From a bacterium (GTDB lineage: Bacteria > Zhuqueibacterota > Zhuqueibacteria > Residuimicrobiales > Krinioviventaceae): 10,457 bases of DNA. A model generated the notes under the pieces. That model searched no databases. It saw only the letters and a program-made list of their open reading frames with translations, and was not told the DNA's origin. Position 1 is the stretch's first letter, and each line of letters opens with the position of its first letter. The stretch is taken from positions 1-10,457 of the forward strand of contig JAJRST010000354.1 of assembly GCA_024278645.1 (NCBI GenBank), read 5' to 3'. Positions 1 to 7,589 of the stretch are shown one piece after another. Both the position numbers and the translations under genes were made by a program.

Positions 1-2400
1 CTCTATGTCCTCAATCCGAAAGAGGGAGAGGGCCACATCGTGATTGACGCGGCGCGGGATACAAGCCGCTTCATAACTCTCAAGGATGTGCCATATTCCG
101 GCTATTTCAAATTCCAGGTAGAAGCCGGCTACTCGGCGACGGACGACGACGGCCAAAAGAGAGAAGAATACTATCTCGTGGTCGAGGGCCAAGACGGCGT
201 CTATGTCGATTCTTTGATAAAGGATCAGCACGACGGGCCGCTAAGCGACGGCTCAAAGTATAAATGGGTCTGGAATACGCACGGCCAGCGTTTTTGGCTC
301 GACGGTCCAAAAGTGATTCATCTGCAAAAAGGCGACAATACTATCTTTTTCCTCAAGGGAGATCAGCCCTACGCCAACAGCGTCGATTTTCGCAGCGTGC
401 GCCTTGCGCCGCCGCCCTATATTGTGCCGGAGCCGGAATTTACGGCCAGTTATTCAAACACCATTGAGTATCTGCCGGTCGAAGAGGGCGTTTATATGCA
501 GGAGGTTTTGTTCGCCGACGTCACCGAAGGCGGCGTCATGCAGGCGGCGCGTGGCGAGTCGGCCATGTCGTTGTTAAAATCCCTGGCAGGCGGAGAGGTC
601 TTTCGGAGCGCCTATTTCGGCAATCTGCTTCACGGTCATACCTACAGCTACCAGGTCAAAGCTTACGACGTCTCAGGTGCGGTTGTGGCCTTTTCCGGAG
701 TCACGAGATCCACGCAGGATGCCATGCCCCCCGGCCGTGTCACGCTTGACACGCTGATCGCCAAATGGAACAACGAGGTGCAGCTATATTGGTCGGGCGT
801 CGAGGACGACGTCTCGGGCGTCAAAGAATACCAGGTTGTACGCGTTGAAAATGACGGCATGCAGACGACAAGCGTCATTGTCGCCGTCATCCCGGCGTCG
901 CAGACGTGCGACGACGGACGCTATTGTTTTACGGATATTCTGCCGCAAGAGGCGGCGAACAAAGAGTACCGTTACCGCATCGACGCCGCCGACCTTGTCG
1001 GCAATAAAAGTTCGGGGCAAGAATCCGGCATTGTGACCATTACGCCCGTCCCCCTTTTATCATCGGCGCCGACGCCGACGGCGGACGGTTTTTTTCAGGG
1101 CGAGGACGTTGAAATAATCGCCGATATTTCATTTTTGACCTTTCCGGGGGCGCACAAAATAAAATTTCAGACGGCGCGCGACGACGCCAGGTTTTTCAAC
1201 GGTCCTTCTCAATTGGGCGAAAATTTTGTTTTTTTTGAGAGCCCCTGGCTGAGCATCGACGCCGACGCCGATTCGGTCGCTTTCCCCTTTGATTTGTCGC
1301 ACAATGGCGACATGCCCCTGGCGGCGGTCGATGGCCACCGCTACTATTTTCGCGCACAGTTGATGGATGCGCACAGCAATCTCAGCGAGTGGTCCTATAC
1401 GCTGGCGCTGACGCCGGATTGCTTTGCGCCGAACGACGTCGCTTTTCTGGAAGCGCAGGCTGTAACTAACGAAGACCAGACCGAAGGTTGGGTGCAGCTT
1501 CGCTGGGGCGGCGCCAGGGATTACGTCAGCGGCCTAGACAGCTTTTTCGTGTATCGCAAACTCGAGGACTTGGATTCCGCTTTTACAAAAATTGCCGCCG
1601 TCACCGACACCACTTTCCAGGATTCGTTTCAGGTGATCAACTGGAACGGTGAAGTCGCCTATCGCGTCGGTTCTGTAGACAGGGTCGGCAATGAACGCGG
1701 CTGCGACGAGACCACCTTTGAAGCGACGGCGCACAGTCGTTCGGCGCCGGTGGTGCATTTGAGAGCTGTCGCCGGTCGTGATACGGTCATCGAAAATGTT
1801 CTGTATACGACGAGGTCATGGTTGTCTCTTGACGTCGATCTTGGCGCCGTCCACGAAACGCCGAAAATGATGATGCGAATTTATAAAAATGATTCGGATG
1901 AACCGGAGGAAAAAGAGCTGACCCGGTTTCCGCAGCAACCCGATCTATACATCGGTTCATTTGCCTCTGAGAATGAATTTGGCGATTACTGGCTGCAGGT
2001 GCGCGCCCTTTTTTTTGACAAGTCGTCTTCTTTGTGGACGCCCGTCGCCCTTGTAAAGTATGTGCAGCGGCTTCCCAGTGGAGGCAACCTTTTTGCAAAG
2101 TATGAGCCCGAAGAAATGGCGACCGGCAATTACCCGAATCCGTTCAATATGAGCACCCGCATCAATTATTTCCTCAGAGACGACGCTTATGTGAGAATTG
2201 ATGTATACAATATTCAGGGCAGAAGAATCAGGACGCTCGTCAACGAGCATCAAACCGGAGGCAGACATGCCGTGATCTGGAATGGAGAAAATGCAGGGGG
2301 CGGCATCGTCTCCAGCGGCATCTATTATTATGTCGTGAGAACAGAGGATGGCATGGGCAAGAAGGAGAGCTTTACACAACAAATGCTTCTCATAAAATAA
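1..2400 (+). CDS. Giant secreted FN3/Ig-like protein with C-terminal type IX-like sorting domain (5' partial)
   Basis: The frame is open from base 1, so the gene begins upstream; about 799 residues are visible. The GTG at 40 has a purine-rich stretch before it, but the peptide ahead of it is in frame and no signal peptide follows, so it is not taken as a start. Visible modules (residues counted from base 1): a jelly-roll-like beta domain, perhaps carbohydrate-binding, at 13-140; FN3-like modules at about 143-235, 240-350, 352-472 and 473-575, of which the second and fourth share a W.G..D.VSG pattern and a Y-R-(I/V)...D-x-VGN strand; another beta domain at 580-705; and a sorting domain at 710-799 that begins NYPNPFN and contains VYNIQGRRIRTLV, W-N-G and SGIYYYVV motifs. 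In known families this last domain directs export by the type IX system (TIGR04183-like) or is a FlgD-like Ig fold. The likely role is a surface-displayed or released structural or adhesive protein; no catalytic motif is seen. The gene may be cotranscribed with the next one, since no terminator is evident. Confidence 0.85.
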   Translation, partial: LYVLNPKEGEGHIVIDAARDTSRFITLKDVPYSGYFKFQVEAGYSATDDDGQKREEYYLVVEGQDGVYVDSLIKDQHDGPLSDGSKYKWVWNTHGQRFWLDGPKVIHLQKGDNTIFFLKGDQPYANSVDFRSVRLAPPPYIVPEPEFTASYSNTIEYLPVEEGVYMQEVLFADVTEGGVMQAARGESAMSLLKSLAGGEVFRSAYFGNLLHGHTYSYQVKAYDVSGAVVAFSGVTRSTQDAMPPGRVTLDTLIAKWNNEVQLYWSGVEDDVSGVKEYQVVRVENDGMQTTSVIVAVIPASQTCDDGRYCFTDILPQEAANKEYRYRIDAADLVGNKSSGQESGIVTITPVPLLSSAPTPTADGFFQGEDVEIIADISFLTFPGAHKIKFQTARDDARFFNGPSQLGENFVFFESPWLSIDADADSVAFPFDLSHNGDMPLAAVDGHRYYFRAQLMDAHSNLSEWSYTLALTPDCFAPNDVAFLEAQAVTNEDQTEGWVQLRWGGARDYVSGLDSFFVYRKLEDLDSAFTKIAAVTDTTFQDSFQVINWNGEVAYRVGSVDRVGNERGCDETTFEATAHSRSAPVVHLRAVAGRDTVIENVLYTTRSWLSLDVDLGAVHETPKMMMRIYKNDSDEPEEKELTRFPQQPDLYIGSFASENEFGDYWLQVRALFFDKSSSLWTPVALVKYVQRLPSGGNLFAKYEPEEMATGNYPNPFNMSTRINYFLRDDAYVRIDVYNIQGRRIRTLVNEHQTGGRHAVIWNGENAGGGIVSSGIYYYVVRTEDGMGKKESFTQQMLLIK

Positions 2401-2437
2401 ACTTTTTTCTTTTATTTCCCGTTTTACTTTAGCAAAT

Positions 2438-2467
2438 TACAATTGTAGCGGCGGCTTCGCCGCTGCA
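2438..2467 (+). promoter_or_regulatory. Intergenic palindrome and GC-rich hairpin upstream of the second giant gene
   Basis: TACAATTGTA at 2438-2447 is a perfect 10-bp palindrome, and its first six bases would also pass for a -10 box. It runs into a hairpin: the arms 2447-2453 (AGCGGCG) and 2458-2464 (CGCCGCT) pair perfectly around a 4-base GCTT loop, and the stem can be extended to 2444/2467 through one G-U pair. No T-run follows on either strand, so it does not look like an intrinsic terminator. A -35 at the right distance (around 2415-2420) is poor. The element could be an operator, a 5' leader structure or a dispersed palindromic repeat; the sequence alone does not decide. The rest of 2401-2523 is a T-rich stretch (2402-2430) followed by an ordinary leader. 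Confidence 0.35.
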
Positions 2468-2523
2468 CTGCGGTCATGCGAAAGGCCATCGAACGCTTAA
2501 AAAGAACGAGAAAACATCAGATT

Positions 2524-5500
2524 ATGAAAAAGACAGGCATCTGCAAGTTTGCATCATTGTTGATCTGGGGACTTTTTTTTACCGCCGCCACTAGTTTTGC
2601 TCGACCGGATTCAAAAGTCTTGGCAAAGAAAAAACAAATGATGCTGAGCGACATGCAAAAGTCGTTGGGCGTGGAAGAATTGGTGCAAATTGACGCCATC
2701 CCACCGGCAAAGTTTCTATCCGAACCCGTTTATACGGAAGGCGATACGAATATCGTCTATTGGAGGCGATTCCCGGAAGCCATCCAATTTACTTATAATG
2801 GCGATGATTACAATTTTTCTCCGGGCGACGGCGATATTTTCATAAGATATGGAGTGGACAGGCTCAAAGATACCACCAAGACGAGAACCATTACGGTGAG
2901 AGGGGATTTAATTTCTGCCGCCGTCTCCAATCGAATCGTGAATAACGAACAAGTGTGGGGGGATTCCATTTATTATGTGGGCGTGTTAATGTTCAAGAGC
3001 AGCGAAAGCGACCTCTTTTTTATTTCAAATTTGGACTCGAGCTTTCAATATATGATTCACACCATTCACGACTCCACAAAACCCGTGCTGGACGCTCTCT
3101 CTGTCCGGGCAAAGGAGGACGCTCTTCACAACGGCTGGTTCAACACCGGCGTGCTGGATTTTTCATATTACGGCCTGGATGATCCCGCCGGCCTCTATAC
3201 GGCATGTTTAAAGCTGGAAAAAGAGGGCGACGTCGATGAATATTGTCAAACACTGCTCGATTCGATCGACGGCCGCACCGGACCCGGGAACCAAAGCGAT
3301 ACGTTGACGATTTCAACGTTGACGAGCGGCGTGTATCGCGTCTGGCTGCAAGCCTGCGACGCCGCCTATACGCCGGAGTCGCACGGCACGGGCGAGGGAG
3401 TGGAAGCCCTATGGCGGATCGAGGGGAATTGCGTCGACAATTTGGCAAAAACAGAGGTGCGCATCGATCTCGACGCCCCGTTCATCGATTTCAGCCTGGT
3501 GAAAAACCCGTACACCGACAGCAGTCTGACGGCGGAGGGAACCTTCCGGGCGCCGGTTATTCTTCAGGATTCCCTTTCCGGCGTGGACCGCTTCTCGATC
3601 AATTTGTCGGAAGATAGCGACATTCTGTTCATAAAGTCATTTGAGATCAGCGGGGCGGATGACAGCATGCTTGTGGATGTTGAAATCGGCGGCGTACCGG
3701 AAACCGGGCTTAATGAACGATTTTATTTAAAGGTGAGCGTTGCAGACCTCGCCGGCAACAATATTGAGGACTCGACGCTCATCACTGTCAATATCGATCC
3801 GGTGAAATTCACTTTTCATCTTTTCGATCCCTCTCCGCCCCCGGACTCGGCGCAGCCCGGCTTTACAAACGAAGCCGTCGTTATGTGGGCTTTTGATTCC
3901 ACGCGTTTTGATGAAAAGGATGTCGATAAAGTCGTCTTTTACACGACGCCTCAAAGGAGCGACAGTGTGGTCTGGAATCCGGGGGTTCCCAAAATTCTCG
4001 ATTTGCGCGACTTGTTCGGCGAACTCGTCAGCAATTCCCTATACACGGAGGCGGCTTCCGTGACGTTGAAAAACGGTCTACGCAGCGACGCCGATGACCT
4101 GCCGACGGCCTCGATCTATTTTGACGATACGCCGCCGGTCATCGATTCTTTCCGTATATGGGATGACCGGCCTTCGCCGCTTCCGGCTTCGCCGGGCTTT
4201 GCCAACTCTGACACCGTCTCTTTTCGGCTCGTCGTGACGGAGGCCGACAGCGTCGATTCGCTCGTCTTTAAAGGGGATACGCACGATACAACGATGTTCG
4301 CTTTTATCGACAGCGGCCGCGTGACCCTGACCTCCGGGGACGCGGTCTCAAAGAGGGTCCTCGCCGCCGTGCGGGATCGCGCCGGCAATCGGAGCGTCGA
4401 CAAAGGGGCGGACATAAAACTGGTCAAGCAGGCGATCGAGGTGAATATTGTCCCCGACACTGTAGGCGTCTCCACAATCGACACCGTGGTCATCGTCCCC
4501 GTTAAAATCAGTTGCGACTATCCGCCGTTTTTGCGGCGCGTGTTTACGCGCAGCGATACATTGATCTTTGAAAAGCTCGATAAAGATGGCGAGTTTTGGA
4601 TGGTTCCGTTGCCGGTGTTTTCCGACGGCTTTAATACAGTGAGCGTGTCCGATTCCTCAGGTTCGCTCAGCAACACGGATACGCTTTATTTCGATATCCA
4701 GACGCCGCCGACGATCTCGTTGACGTTGTACGATTATTCCGAATTCGGGGATTCAACGGCTGTCTTTGACTCGATGTATACGGACGAGTTGAACGAGACC
4801 GAAAAGATTGTCGCCGTGCTCAAACGGCTTCAAGGCGCCTGGATCGAAGTAAAAATTGCTTTTGACGGTCAGGATTTCGATGACGTCGCATGGCAAAAAG
4901 TGGATGCACATTCCTCCACCTTTGTTTACGAGACCAAGCTTTCCGACGAAAACCTTCGGGATTGTCAAATCTTCATGCAGGCCGTCGCCAGAAACAGGCT
5001 GGGCAAGGAAAGTCCGGTCGTTGTCGACGCCATTTTGCATGACGTCACGCCGCCGCAGCTCACCGATTTTACGGCGATAAGCAGCACCGGCGATATGCTC
5101 GCCATTCATTATGATGCGCAGGACGAGGGCGACTGCCGCAGCGGCGTCGCCGGCATCGTTGTGAGGGATTCCGTCGACGCCACGGGCGAGACAAAATGGA
5201 TGTATTGGCCGGTCGGATACGGGGAAATTGTTCTCACCCCCATAGAGGCCGTCGGGTTGCATCATTTGCGGGAGTTCGTCGTCGATTCGGCGGACGTGGA
5301 TCAGGGCGTCGGCGAGTTGAGTGGAAAGAGTCTGCAGGAGCTTGCCGAATTGTGGCGGCATGATCGGGGCGGCCTCCTCGGTCATCCGAGCAATGCGCTG
5401 GAAAAGATATTTAACTGGCAGCACGGACCTCATGCCGCCGGCGACATTGCCTATAACTACCCCAACCCGTTCAACCCGGAGAACGGCAGCGAAACGACGG

Positions 5501-5751
5501 CCTTCTACCTTCCCGTCGATCAGGATACACGCGTGGATTTGAGAATTTTCGATCTTTTCGGCCATCTTGTCCGGGAGCAGCCAGGGGTTCTATATAAGGT
5601 CGTCGCCGAAGCGGGTGCCAGCGCGCTGCAATGGAACGGCCGCAACGGCCGCAATGAACTCGTGGCCAGCGGCGCCTACCTCGCCATTATTACCTTGGCG
5701 AACGGTGAAACTCTGAAACCGATCAAGATCGGCGTGTTGAGAAAAAATTGA
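2524..5751 (+). CDS. Giant secreted Ig-like repeat protein with C-terminal type IX-like sorting domain
   Basis: This is a 1,075-residue protein if started at the ATG at 2524. That start is preferred over the in-frame ATG at 2476 because it opens directly on a signal peptide: MKKTG, a hydrophobic core (ASLLIWGLFF), and cleavage probably after SFA at residue 26. No strong Shine-Dalgarno site is seen. The body is a chain of beta-sandwich Ig-like modules, several beginning with D-x-(T/A)PP-type strands near residues 317, 534, 726 and 840. A PSP.P.S.PGF.N motif occurs twice, near residues 435 and 548. The sorting domain spans about 978-1075: it begins NYPNPFNP and has DLRIFDLFGHLVRE, W-N-G-R and SGAYLAII motifs. 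In related systems this domain is recognised at the outer membrane for secretion and attachment. No enzyme motif was found, so the role is structural, adhesive or unknown. It shares overall design with the preceding protein and lies 29 bases before the PorV-like gene, which suggests joint expression. Confidence 0.85.
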   Translation: MKKTGICKFASLLIWGLFFTAATSFARPDSKVLAKKKQMMLSDMQKSLGVEELVQIDAIPPAKFLSEPVYTEGDTNIVYWRRFPEAIQFTYNGDDYNFSPGDGDIFIRYGVDRLKDTTKTRTITVRGDLISAAVSNRIVNNEQVWGDSIYYVGVLMFKSSESDLFFISNLDSSFQYMIHTIHDSTKPVLDALSVRAKEDALHNGWFNTGVLDFSYYGLDDPAGLYTACLKLEKEGDVDEYCQTLLDSIDGRTGPGNQSDTLTISTLTSGVYRVWLQACDAAYTPESHGTGEGVEALWRIEGNCVDNLAKTEVRIDLDAPFIDFSLVKNPYTDSSLTAEGTFRAPVILQDSLSGVDRFSINLSEDSDILFIKSFEISGADDSMLVDVEIGGVPETGLNERFYLKVSVADLAGNNIEDSTLITVNIDPVKFTFHLFDPSPPPDSAQPGFTNEAVVMWAFDSTRFDEKDVDKVVFYTTPQRSDSVVWNPGVPKILDLRDLFGELVSNSLYTEAASVTLKNGLRSDADDLPTASIYFDDTPPVIDSFRIWDDRPSPLPASPGFANSDTVSFRLVVTEADSVDSLVFKGDTHDTTMFAFIDSGRVTLTSGDAVSKRVLAAVRDRAGNRSVDKGADIKLVKQAIEVNIVPDTVGVSTIDTVVIVPVKISCDYPPFLRRVFTRSDTLIFEKLDKDGEFWMVPLPVFSDGFNTVSVSDSSGSLSNTDTLYFDIQTPPTISLTLYDYSEFGDSTAVFDSMYTDELNETEKIVAVLKRLQGAWIEVKIAFDGQDFDDVAWQKVDAHSSTFVYETKLSDENLRDCQIFMQAVARNRLGKESPVVVDAILHDVTPPQLTDFTAISSTGDMLAIHYDAQDEGDCRSGVAGIVVRDSVDATGETKWMYWPVGYGEIVLTPIEAVGLHHLREFVVDSADVDQGVGELSGKSLQELAELWRHDRGGLLGHPSNALEKIFNWQHGPHAAGDIAYNYPNPFNPENGSETTAFYLPVDQDTRVDLRIFDLFGHLVREQPGVLYKVVAEAGASALQWNGRNGRNELVASGAYLAIITLANGETLKPIKIGVLRKN

Positions 5752-5769
5752 TTCCAAGCTGAACAGACC

Positions 5770-5774
5770 AGGGA
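5770..5774 (+). promoter_or_regulatory. Ribosome binding site of the PorV-like gene
   Basis: AGGGA lies six bases before the ATG at 5781 and fixes that start, which also opens directly on a signal peptide. Confidence 0.6.
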
Positions 5775-5780
5775 ATTGAA

Positions 5781-7589
5781 ATGCATAAATTAGAAAAAGC
5801 ATCGTACGCCTTTATCATAATTTATCTCTGTCTGTTGACAGGGTTGAGCCCGGCCGGAGATTACTATGGCCAGCCGGGCGAGTTTCTGCGCTACAGTCCC
5901 AGCGCGCGCGCGCTGGCTATGGGCCGCGCCTATACTGCGCTCGGACAAGACGCCAATATCATCCATTGGAATCCCGGCGCCTTGGGGCCGTTGCAGCGCA
6001 CCGGCCTCAGTTTTGTGGGCACGCAGGCCTCCATGTTCGGACAGTCCAATTACAGTTCGCTTTCCTTCGCGCTGCCGATGGAAATTTTTGACTCTCCGTT
6101 TTTTCGTCGTCTGCGCAACCTGACGCTGGGCGTGAGTTTTTTAAACCTGGTCTCCGAAATAAACGTCGCCGACCAATTCGGCCGCTTTGAGGGCACCACC
6201 CTGGGCAGTAGCCAGGGCGCATTCAGCCTCGACGCGGCTCTCAATAACAATCTCAAATACCTTTCTGATTTTTCTTTCGGCGCCGGCCTGGATTTGGTGT
6301 GGAACAATCTTTTCGGCTACAGTAAAAAGGCGGTGGGGTTCAATGTCGGCCTCTACTATCGCAATGAATCGGTGGATATGCTGAACTGGTTCGCTTTTGG
6401 TTTGGAGTTCAAGAACATCAACCAACCCAATATCGCCCTGGACGCCGGCGTCGACGAAAGCATACCGGTGAGCGGACGTGTGGGCGTCGCTTTCTTGCCG
6501 CCGTTTTGCAGCGCCTTGCCCGATTATGTGCGGCCTCTGGTGGTTTCCCTGGATTATGACCTTCTCTCCGTCGGCGGCGCTAAACGCGGGCTCTATGTGG
6601 GCATGGAGTACAATATTTCGCGGTTGAACGGCTATGTTCCTTTGCGTTTGCGCCTGGGGACGAATACGGTCGAATCTTCATTTACATTCGGCCTCAGTCT
6701 TGATCTGCCGTCGAGTTCTTTTATCAAAAAAGGCGTTCAATATCTGCCGACGCTGGACTATTCCTTTAATTTTTACAATGAGGATTATCTCGGCGACGTC
6801 AAGCAGGGCGCCGTCGGCTTTGCCTGGACGCCCAGGACGCCGGAGGATTGGTATGTCGAGGGAATGAAAATATTTCCTGCGGATATCTTGTCGCTGCGCA
6901 ACAGCGAGAGAGAGCTGGACGAGGCGGGCGGTACATTGCGCCGCGTGTTTGACAACCCGCAACTGCTCTCCAATCCGAATTACGCCGCTTTCGGCTACAG
7001 TGCGCTTTTGCGCCTGGGCGATATCGAAATTGCCAAAAACTGGCTGGCCAACGATCGCCCCGCTTTGCTGGCTCACGCTTTCACACACTATCGCAAGACA
7101 AGCGATTGTATTTCTTATGACCATATTGAGATGAACGCCGATAATTCGCGTTCGTTGCTTTACCGCCTGCAGGCGGAAATCGAGGCCGGAAGGCCTACGG
7201 AGGATATTTTTAGTCAACCTTATGTGAACATGATCGAGGATGCCAATAGTGTTGAATTTTTACGCGGTTATTCGTATTTTCTTTCCGACGACATTGAGGA
7301 GGCGACGGCCGCATGGCGAAAATCGAACCTGCCGATTTCCGAATTTTATCTAGCCAAGGTTAATAAAGATACGTCAGCTTTAAAAGAGATTGCATTTTCG
7401 CAAAACACGCGAATCGACGAGAATATTTTGTTGCCATTGATCCCTGATTTCAACGTTGCGGACAATGCCTTGTACGAGTATGCGCAAATCACCGAATCTG
7501 AGCAATGGATGACGGCCATTCTAAAGATTTTCCCTCTTTCTGATTTGCGCGACGTGATCACCAAACGATTAAGAAAGGAAGACGAATAA
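5781..7589 (+). CDS. PorV/PorQ-like outer-membrane barrel protein with helical C-terminal extension
   Basis: This is a 602-residue protein. A signal peptide (about residues 1-25, hydrophobic core IIIYLCLLTGL) precedes the PorV/PorQ-family (UPF0164-like) N-terminal signature: PGEFLRYSPSARALAMGRAY, then a D-A-N and HWNPGALG motif. Alternating aromatic and hydrophobic strands continue to about residue 352, consistent with a 14-strand-type outer-membrane barrel. Known PorV shuttles type IX cargo from the translocon to the attachment complex, and PorQ acts in the same system. From about 353 to 602 the protein changes character to helical, charged sequence with a TPR-like pair (FGYSALLRLGDIEIAKNWL) and YSYFLSDDIEEATAAW. 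This extension is not part of usual PorV proteins, which are about 330-400 residues, and it probably sits in the periplasm as a docking platform (inference). The gene lies 29 bases after a sorting-domain protein and its stop overlaps the next start (TAATG), which implies translational coupling to the motor gene. Confidence 0.75.
   Translation: MHKLEKASYAFIIIYLCLLTGLSPAGDYYGQPGEFLRYSPSARALAMGRAYTALGQDANIIHWNPGALGPLQRTGLSFVGTQASMFGQSNYSSLSFALPMEIFDSPFFRRLRNLTLGVSFLNLVSEINVADQFGRFEGTTLGSSQGAFSLDAALNNNLKYLSDFSFGAGLDLVWNNLFGYSKKAVGFNVGLYYRNESVDMLNWFAFGLEFKNINQPNIALDAGVDESIPVSGRVGVAFLPPFCSALPDYVRPLVVSLDYDLLSVGGAKRGLYVGMEYNISRLNGYVPLRLRLGTNTVESSFTFGLSLDLPSSSFIKKGVQYLPTLDYSFNFYNEDYLGDVKQGAVGFAWTPRTPEDWYVEGMKIFPADILSLRNSERELDEAGGTLRRVFDNPQLLSNPNYAAFGYSALLRLGDIEIAKNWLANDRPALLAHAFTHYRKTSDCISYDHIEMNADNSRSLLYRLQAEIEAGRPTEDIFSQPYVNMIEDANSVEFLRGYSYFLSDDIEEATAAWRKSNLPISEFYLAKVNKDTSALKEIAFSQNTRIDENILLPLIPDFNVADNALYEYAQITESEQWMTAILKIFPLSDLRDVITKRLRKEDE

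Noticed and set aside
40..42. GTG start codon with a purine-rich stretch upstream, as the beginning of the first gene
   Set aside because: The reading frame is open to base 1 and the protein starting here would be secreted without a signal peptide, so the gene is truncated by the window edge.
2444..2467. Intrinsic terminator after the first giant gene
   Set aside because: The hairpin is strong but has no T-run after it on either strand.
2476..2523. Upstream in-frame ATG giving a 16-residue N-terminal extension to the second giant protein
   Set aside because: It places a charged, arginine-rich stretch ahead of a complete signal peptide that begins at 2524, and it has no ribosome site.
2009..2580. 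Runs of eight T (for example near 2009-2016 and 2573-2580) as possible slippage or phase-variation sites
   Set aside because: They encode Phe-rich stretches, the frames stay intact on both sides, and no alternative frame continues usefully.
4753..5565. Antisense open frame of 270 codons on the minus strand
   Set aside because: It is opposite the well-supported Ig-like protein gene and shows no family motif.
5899..5916. Perfect 18-bp palindrome with alternating CG
   Set aside because: It lies within the codons for the conserved SARALA segment of the PorV-like signature and is explained by coding constraint; no second copy was seen.
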